64,000 nucleotides of DNA from Mycobacterium interjectum (GTDB lineage Bacteria; Actinomycetota; Actinomycetes; Mycobacteriales; Mycobacteriaceae), in assembly GCA_002102225.1 (NCBI GenBank), contig LQPB01000050.1:1-64000 (forward strand). Direction: 5' to 3'. This document shows positions 59,422 through 64,000 of this stretch, piece after piece. The notes below the pieces were generated by a model. It did no database searches. It had not been told where the DNA came from and saw only the letters and a program-made list of their open reading frames with translations. How positions within the stretch are numbered: the first letter of the stretch is position 1; each line of letters begins with the position of its first letter. The position numbers and the translations under genes were made by a program.

Positions 59422-60195
59422 ATGCGGCGGATCGGGATCCTGGCCGGTGCGGTTTCGGTGCTGCTGGTCGCGGGCCCGGTCGGGTGCGCGTCCAAATCGC
59501 CCTCGGCCCCCTCGCAGGGGTCCGGGAAGGTGGTGGTGTTCGGCGCGGCCTCGCTCAAGCCGGCCTTCACCCGGATCGGTCAGCAGTTTAGCAGCGAAAA
59601 CCCAGGCAGCACAGTCGATTTCGAGTTCGCGGGTTCCTCCGAGCTCGCCACCCAGCTGACCCAGGGCGCAACGGCCGACGTGTTCGCGTCGGCCGACACC
59701 GCGCAGATGGACGCCGTCGCCAACGCCGGGCTGCTGGCCGGCAATCCGGCCACTTTCGCCGCCAATACGCTGGTCATCGTCACCGCGCCGGACAATCCGA
59801 AGCGGCTCGGATCCTTCGCCGACCTCGCCAGGCCCGGGCTGGCCGTGGTGATCTGCCAGAAGCCGGTGCCGTGCGGGGCGGCGACCGGGCGCATCGAGGA
59901 CCGCACGGGGGTGCACCTCAATCCGGTCAGCGAGGAGCTCAGCGTGACCGATGTCCTGAACAAGGTCACCACGGGGCAGGCCGACGCGGGGCTGGTGTAT
60001 GTCACCGACGCCCGCAGCGCCGCGAACAAGGTGGCGACCGTGAACTTCCCCGAGGCCGCGGCGGCGGTGAACGTCTATCCGATCGCGGTGTTGAAGAACG
60101 CCCCGCATCCGGCGTTGGCGCAGAAGTTCGTGGCCATGGTGACCGGCGACGCCGGTCAACACATCTTGTCCCAGTACGGCTTCGCCAAACCCTGA
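59422..60195 (+). CDS. modA: Molybdate-binding lipoprotein ModA
   Basis: A 257-residue periplasmic binding lipoprotein. The signal peptide ends in a lipobox-like PVGC (Cys22), and the mature domain shows VVFGAASLKPAFTRIGQQF, AGSSELATQLTQGATADVFASAD and DAGLVYVTDARS. It delivers molybdate to ModB/ModC. ATG 59422. It starts a three-gene operon with gaps of three and five bases. Confidence 0.95.
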   Translation: MRRIGILAGAVSVLLVAGPVGCASKSPSAPSQGSGKVVVFGAASLKPAFTRIGQQFSSENPGSTVDFEFAGSSELATQLTQGATADVFASADTAQMDAVANAGLLAGNPATFAANTLVIVTAPDNPKRLGSFADLARPGLAVVICQKPVPCGAATGRIEDRTGVHLNPVSEELSVTDVLNKVTTGQADAGLVYVTDARSAANKVATVNFPEAAAAVNVYPIAVLKNAPHPALAQKFVAMVTGDAGQHILSQYGFAKP

Positions 60196-60198
60196 ACC

Positions 60199-60993
60199 GT
60201 GCACCGGCCTACGGATCTGCCGCGGTGGGTATACATCCCCGCCGCCATGGGGACCGCGTTCGTGGTGCTGCCACTGCTGGCGATCGCGATCAAGGTCGAC
60301 TGGCCCAACTTCTGGTCGCTGATCGCCAGCCCCTCGTCCCAGACGGCGCTGCTGCTGAGCCTGCGCACCGCCGCCGCCAGCACCGTCCTGTGCGTGCTGC
60401 TGGGGGTGCCGATGGCGCTGGTGCTGGCCCGCAGCACGGCGCGCCCGGTCCGGTTGTTGCGGCCGCTGATCCTGCTGCCGCTGGTGCTGCCACCGGTGGT
60501 GGGCGGCATCGCGTTGCTCTACGCGTTCGGGCGGCTCGGCCTGATCGGGCACTACCTGGAGGCCGCCGGCGTCAGCATCGCCTTCAGCACCACCGCGGTG
60601 GTACTGGCGCAGACGTTCGTCTCGCTGCCGTTTCTGGTGATCTCCCTCGAAGGCGCCGCGCGCACCGCGGGAGCGGACTACGAGGTGGTGGCCGCGACGC
60701 TGGGCGCGCGCCCCAGCGCGGTCTGGTGGCGGGTGACCCTGCCGCTGCTGCTGCCGGGCATGACGTCGGGAGCGGTGCTGGCCTTCGCCCGCTCGCTCGG
60801 GGAGTTCGGCGCGACGCTGACCTTCGCCGGTTCGCGGCAGGGCGTCACCCGGACGCTGCCGCTGGAGATCTACCTGCAGCGGGTGAGCGACGCGAACGCC
60901 GCGGTGGCGCTGTCGATCCTGCTGGTGGCGGTCGCGGCGGTGGTGGTGCTGGGGCTGGGTGCCCGCCGGCTGACCGTGGCGGACGCGAGGTAG
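60199..60993 (+). CDS. modB: Molybdate ABC transporter permease ModB
   Basis: A 264-residue permease with about six transmembrane helices and the inner-membrane EAA loop ([29 protein letters not shown]). GTG 60199 is close to the modA stop. It pairs with ModC. Confidence 0.95.
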   Translation: MHRPTDLPRWVYIPAAMGTAFVVLPLLAIAIKVDWPNFWSLIASPSSQTALLLSLRTAAASTVLCVLLGVPMALVLARSTARPVRLLRPLILLPLVLPPVVGGIALLYAFGRLGLIGHYLEAAGVSIAFSTTAVVLAQTFVSLPFLVISLEGAARTAGADYEVVAATLGARPSAVWWRVTLPLLLPGMTSGAVLAFARSLGEFGATLTFAGSRQGVTRTLPLEIYLQRVSDANAAVALSILLVAVAAVVVLGLGARRLTVADAR

Positions 60994-60998
60994 CCGCG

Positions 60999-62108
60999 AT
61001 GAGCCAGTTGCAGCTGCGCGCCGCCGTCGCCGACCGCGGTCTGGACGTGGAGTTTTCGGTGTCCGCGGGCGAGGTGCTGGCCGTCCTGGGGCCCAACGGT
61101 GCCGGCAAGTCCTCCGCGCTGCACGTGATCGCGGGACTCGTTCGTCCGGACCAGGGGGTGGTGCGGCTGGGGGATCGGGTGCTGACCGACACCGCGGCCG
61201 GGGTGAACGTGGCGACGCACGATCGCCGGGTGGGGTTGCTGCTGCAGGACCCGCTGCTGTTCCCGCACCTGAGCGTCGCGGCCAACGTGGCCTTCGGACC
61301 GCACAGCCGCCGCCGATTGTTCCGGTCGACGCGTCCCACCGAGAGGGCGACCGCGCTGCGCTGGCTGCGCGAGGTGGACGCCGAGAGCTTGGCGGACCGA
61401 AAACCGCGGCAGCTGTCCGGGGGTCAGGCCCAGCGGGTGGCGATCGCGCGCGCCCTGGCCGCCGAGCCCGACGTGCTGCTGCTCGACGAGCCGCTGAGCG
61501 GGCTGGACGTCGCCGCGGCCGCGGGCATCCGCGCGGTCTTGCGCACCGCGGTCACCCGGACCGGCTGCGCGGTCGTCCTGGTCACCCACGAGCTGCTCGA
61601 CGTGTTCACGCTGGCCGATCGCGTGCTGGTCCTCGAATCCGGGAAGGTCGCCGAATTCGGGCCGGTGGCAGACGTTCTCACCGCGCCGCGCAGCCATTTC
61701 GGCGCGCGCATCGCCGGCATCAACATCGTCAACGGCGCCGTGGGTCCCGACGGCTCGCTGCGCGATCGCTCCGGCGCCCACTGGCATGCGACCCCGACGC
61801 AGCGGCTGGACGCCCGGGTCGTCAACGCGGTCGCGGTCTTCCCGCCCGCGGCGGTGGCCGTGTATCGGGATCACCCGCACGGCAGCCCGCGCAATACGGT
61901 CGAGGTGACGGTGACCGAGCTCGACGTCCGCGGGTCCGCGGTCCTGGTGCGGGGCCGCGAACAGCCGGATGGCGCGCCGGGTCTGGCCGCGGAGATCACC
62001 GCGGACGCCGCCACGGAGTTGCGGCTGACGCCCGGGGAGCGGGTGTGGTTCTCCGTCAAGGCACACGAGGTGACGCTGTATCCGGCGCCGCCCGCCGCGT
62101 CCCAGTGA
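60999..62108 (+). CDS. modC: Molybdate ABC transporter ATP-binding protein ModC
   Basis: A 369-residue ATPase: Walker A GPNGAGKSSAL, signature LSGGQAQRVAIARAL, Walker B VLLLDEPLSGLD, then a C-terminal TOBE (molybdate-binding) domain (residues ~290-360). ATG 60999 is preferred from family length. Energises molybdate import needed for molybdenum cofactor enzymes. Confidence 0.95.
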   Translation: MSQLQLRAAVADRGLDVEFSVSAGEVLAVLGPNGAGKSSALHVIAGLVRPDQGVVRLGDRVLTDTAAGVNVATHDRRVGLLLQDPLLFPHLSVAANVAFGPHSRRRLFRSTRPTERATALRWLREVDAESLADRKPRQLSGGQAQRVAIARALAAEPDVLLLDEPLSGLDVAAAAGIRAVLRTAVTRTGCAVVLVTHELLDVFTLADRVLVLESGKVAEFGPVADVLTAPRSHFGARIAGINIVNGAVGPDGSLRDRSGAHWHATPTQRLDARVVNAVAVFPPAAVAVYRDHPHGSPRNTVEVTVTELDVRGSAVLVRGREQPDGAPGLAAEITADAATELRLTPGERVWFSVKAHEVTLYPAPPAASQ

Positions 62109-62203
62109 CCTGCGCGGACCCGCAAGGTTGCACATCGGCAACATCGGCAAAACCGCCGCAAGGCACCCTTGCGTCACAGCCGTAACACGGTAGGTTCGTC
62201 GCC

Positions 62204-63202
62204 ATGGAGCAGGTGGACGCGAACTCGACACGTCGCAAAGGATTCTGGGCGACGCTGGCGATCGCCACGGTGACCAGCGCCAGCGCGGTCGCCATCGCAT
62301 TGCCGGCGACCGCCAGCGCCGATCCCGAGACCCCGACCCCGGTCCCGCCGAGCACGACGGCGGCACCCGCGCCCGCGCCCGGGCCGGCGACCACCACCAC
62401 GCCACCCCCGCCCGGCGCCCCGGGGGCGCCGCCGGCCCAACCGGTCGACCCGAACGCTCCGCAGCCACCGCCACCGCCGCCGGCCGACCCGAACGCTCCG
62501 CCGCCGCCGCCCGTCGACCCCAACGCGGGGCGGATCGGCAACGCCGTCGGCGGCTTCAGCTTTGTGCTGCCGCCCAGCTGGGTCGAGTCCGACGCGTCGC
62601 ACCTGGACTACGGTTCGGAGTTGCTCAGCAAGACCACCGGCCAACCGCCGGCGCCGGGGCAGGCGCCGCCGGTCGCCAACGACACCCGCATCGTGATGGG
62701 CCGGCTGGACCAAAAGCTTTATGCCAGCGCCGAAACCACCGACGCGAAGGCCGCGGTCCGGTTGGGCTCGGACATGGGTGAATTCTTCATGCCCTACCCC
62801 GGCACCCGGATCAACCAGACCAGCACCCCGCTGACCGGCGCCAACGGGATCACCGGAAGCGCCTCCTACTACGAGGTCAAGTTCAGCGACCCATCCAAGC
62901 CGAACGGGCAGATCTGGACCGGCGTGGTCGGCTCGCCCGCGGCCGGCAACGGGCCCCCGCAGCGCTGGTTCGTGGTGTGGCTGGGGACCTCGAACGACCC
63001 GGTGGACCAGGGCGCGGCGAAGGCGCTGGCCGAGTCGATCCAGCCGTGGACCGCACCGCCCGCCCCGCCGGCGGCTCCGGGCGCGCCCGCACCGGGTGCA
63101 CCGGCGCCGGTACCGGGTGCACCGGCGCCCGCTCCCGCTCCGGGGCAGGCGCCCGCGGGCGAGGTCATCCCGGGTGCCGCGCCGACGCCGCAGCGGGCCT
63201 AA
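62204..63202 (+). CDS. apa: Alanine-proline-rich secreted antigen Apa (MPT32, fibronectin attachment protein)
   Basis: A 332-residue secreted glycoprotein. A signal peptide (cleavage near ASA/DPETP) is followed by a Pro/Ala/Thr-rich region (residues ~40-110), a central globular domain ([44 protein letters not shown]) and another Ala/Pro-rich tail. The homologue binds fibronectin and is mannosylated on threonines. ATG 62204. It is often named ModD in older annotation because of its place after modC, but it is not a molybdate protein. Confidence 0.96.
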   Translation: MEQVDANSTRRKGFWATLAIATVTSASAVAIALPATASADPETPTPVPPSTTAAPAPAPGPATTTTPPPPGAPGAPPAQPVDPNAPQPPPPPPADPNAPPPPPVDPNAGRIGNAVGGFSFVLPPSWVESDASHLDYGSELLSKTTGQPPAPGQAPPVANDTRIVMGRLDQKLYASAETTDAKAAVRLGSDMGEFFMPYPGTRINQTSTPLTGANGITGSASYYEVKFSDPSKPNGQIWTGVVGSPAAGNGPPQRWFVVWLGTSNDPVDQGAAKALAESIQPWTAPPAPPAAPGAPAPGAPAPVPGAPAPAPAPGQAPAGEVIPGAAPTPQRA

Positions 63203-63275
63203 TCGGGCCGCGCGCCCAACCGTGGTCAATTTGGCGCATGTTTGATAAGCGGAAATCGGGTATTCCCGTAGCACG

Positions 63276-63298
63276 GCCCAGCGGTCCCGCTGGGCTTT
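63276..63298 (+). terminator. Candidate intrinsic terminator after apa
   Basis: GCCCAGCG (63276-63283) pairs with CGCTGGGC (63288-63295) across GTCC, then TTT. Eight-bp stem with a very short T run; likely terminates apa or acts as a 5' leader of the next gene. Confidence 0.5.
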
Positions 63299-63322
63299 GC
63301 CAGCGATCGCAAGGAGATCCGC

Positions 63323-63625
63323 ATGGACGTCGTCGCAGCAACCGAGTTTCTCGCCCGGTCATCCACCCTGACCAGCGTCGGCTGGATCGGCTACATCATC
63401 ATCGGCGGCCTGGCGGGCGCGCTTGCCAGCAGGATCATGAGGGGGAGCGGCGCCGGGATCCTGATGGACATCGTGATCGGCATCGTCGGCGCGCTGATCG
63501 GCGGCTTCATCCTGAGCTTCTTCGTCAATACCGCCGGCGGCGGCATCATCTTCACGTTCTTCACCGCGCTGCTCGGCGCCCTGATCCTGCTCTGGGTCGT
63601 CGGCATGGCGCGGCACCGGACCTGA
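63323..63625 (+). CDS. GlsB/YeaQ/YmgE family membrane protein (Rv1861-like)
   Basis: A 100-residue protein with three hydrophobic helices and the family glycine pattern (GYIIIGGLAGALASRIM; IVIGIVGALIGGFILSFF; ALLGALILLWVVGMARHR). Transglycosylase-associated or stress-related membrane proteins of unknown function. ATG 63323 follows AAGGAGA. Confidence 0.9.
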   Translation: MDVVAATEFLARSSTLTSVGWIGYIIIGGLAGALASRIMRGSGAGILMDIVIGIVGALIGGFILSFFVNTAGGGIIFTFFTALLGALILLWVVGMARHRT

Positions 63626-63652
63626 GGTTCGCGATCCCGGCATGATGGAGTG

Positions 63653-64000
63653 ATGGCCGCGGCGGGGACGACGACGATGCGCGCGTGGCGTGTGCGCCGC
63701 CCGGGGCCGATGGACACCCGCCCGCTCGAGCAGGTCACCGCCGAGGTGCCGCGGCCAGAACCGTCGGAGCTGCTGGTCGCGGTGCGCGCGTGCGGCGTGT
63801 GCCGCACCGACCTGCACGTCACCGAGGGCGACCTCCCGGTGCACCGCGACAGGGTGACGCCCGGCCACGAGGTGGTGGGCGAGGTCGTCGAGGTCGGCGC
63901 CGAGGCCGGTGACGAGTTCACACCGGGGGACCGGGTGGGCATCGCCTGGCTGCGCCACACCTGCGGCGTGTGCAAGTACTGCCGCCGCGGCGACGAGAAC
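63653..64000 (+). CDS. adhA: Zinc-dependent alcohol dehydrogenase, 5' part
   Basis: The window ends inside this gene; 116 codons are present. The catalytic zinc ligands appear as ACGVCRTD and [10 protein letters not shown], and the structural zinc loop begins CGVCKYC. It is a medium-chain dehydrogenase of the AdhA type (Rv1862). ATG 63653 is used; GTG 63650 and ATG 63677 (MRAWRV) are alternatives. The NAD-binding half lies beyond the window. Confidence 0.88.
   Translation, partial: MAAAGTTTMRAWRVRRPGPMDTRPLEQVTAEVPRPEPSELLVAVRACGVCRTDLHVTEGDLPVHRDRVTPGHEVVGEVVEVGAEAGDEFTPGDRVGIAWLRHTCGVCKYCRRGDEN

Noticed and set aside
62109..62203. A terminator between modC and apa
   Set aside because: Only short imperfect complementarity (GCAAGG / CCTTGC) is present, with no T run.

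Overview
This is chromosomal DNA of a slow-growing Mycobacterium, most like the M. avium complex. It is GC-rich, uses many GTG starts, carries six PPE genes of the SVP subfamily (including one damaged copy), and follows the gene order of M. tuberculosis Rv1807 to Rv1862. That comparison is made from memory of the family and locus order; no database was searched.

Layout. 1-1252: the end of a probable insertion sequence abuts a PPE gene that has lost its N-terminus. 1297-7973: an Mg2+ M-box riboswitch heads a PPE31/PPE32/PPE33-like cluster with a DUF732 exported protein and mgtC; no intact PE partner is present. 7979-14377: redox enzymes, a secreted serine protease, a TetR regulator with paired operators and a KstD-like flavoprotein. 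14453-14606: a relic of a PE_PGRS gene exactly where PE_PGRS33 lies in M. tuberculosis. 14785-24262: BacA-type ABC transporter, ilvG, secA2, pgsA2 and two DUF881 proteins flanking a small basic membrane protein. 24300-30815: gcvH, garA, two MerR regulators, a bifunctional nuclease, then a tandem glycine riboswitch and gcvP. 30837-44223 (mostly minus strand): haloalkane dehalogenase, CDF-like protein, VWA protein, malate synthase G, two CNNM/CBS proteins, guaB1, gnd, blaR and blaI. 44334-44463: IdeR box and an sRNA at the MrsI locus.

The most interesting part is 45248-56022. A near-consensus guanidine-III riboswitch (45302-45342) lies upstream of a 387-residue ureohydrolase that would normally be called agmatinase. 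After 640 bp comes a tight operon of two PPE proteins, an APC-family permease and ureABCFGD. I infer a complete guanidine-nitrogen pathway: PPE proteins for outer-membrane passage, the permease for the inner membrane, a guanidine hydrolase giving urea plus ammonia, and urease finishing the job. Both enzymes would depend on metal, probably nickel.

56019-64000: ndh, a luciferase-like F420 oxidoreductase, a short-chain dehydrogenase, modABC, apa, a small YeaQ-type membrane protein and the 5' part of an alcohol dehydrogenase cut by the window edge. I saw no tRNA, rRNA or CRISPR array.
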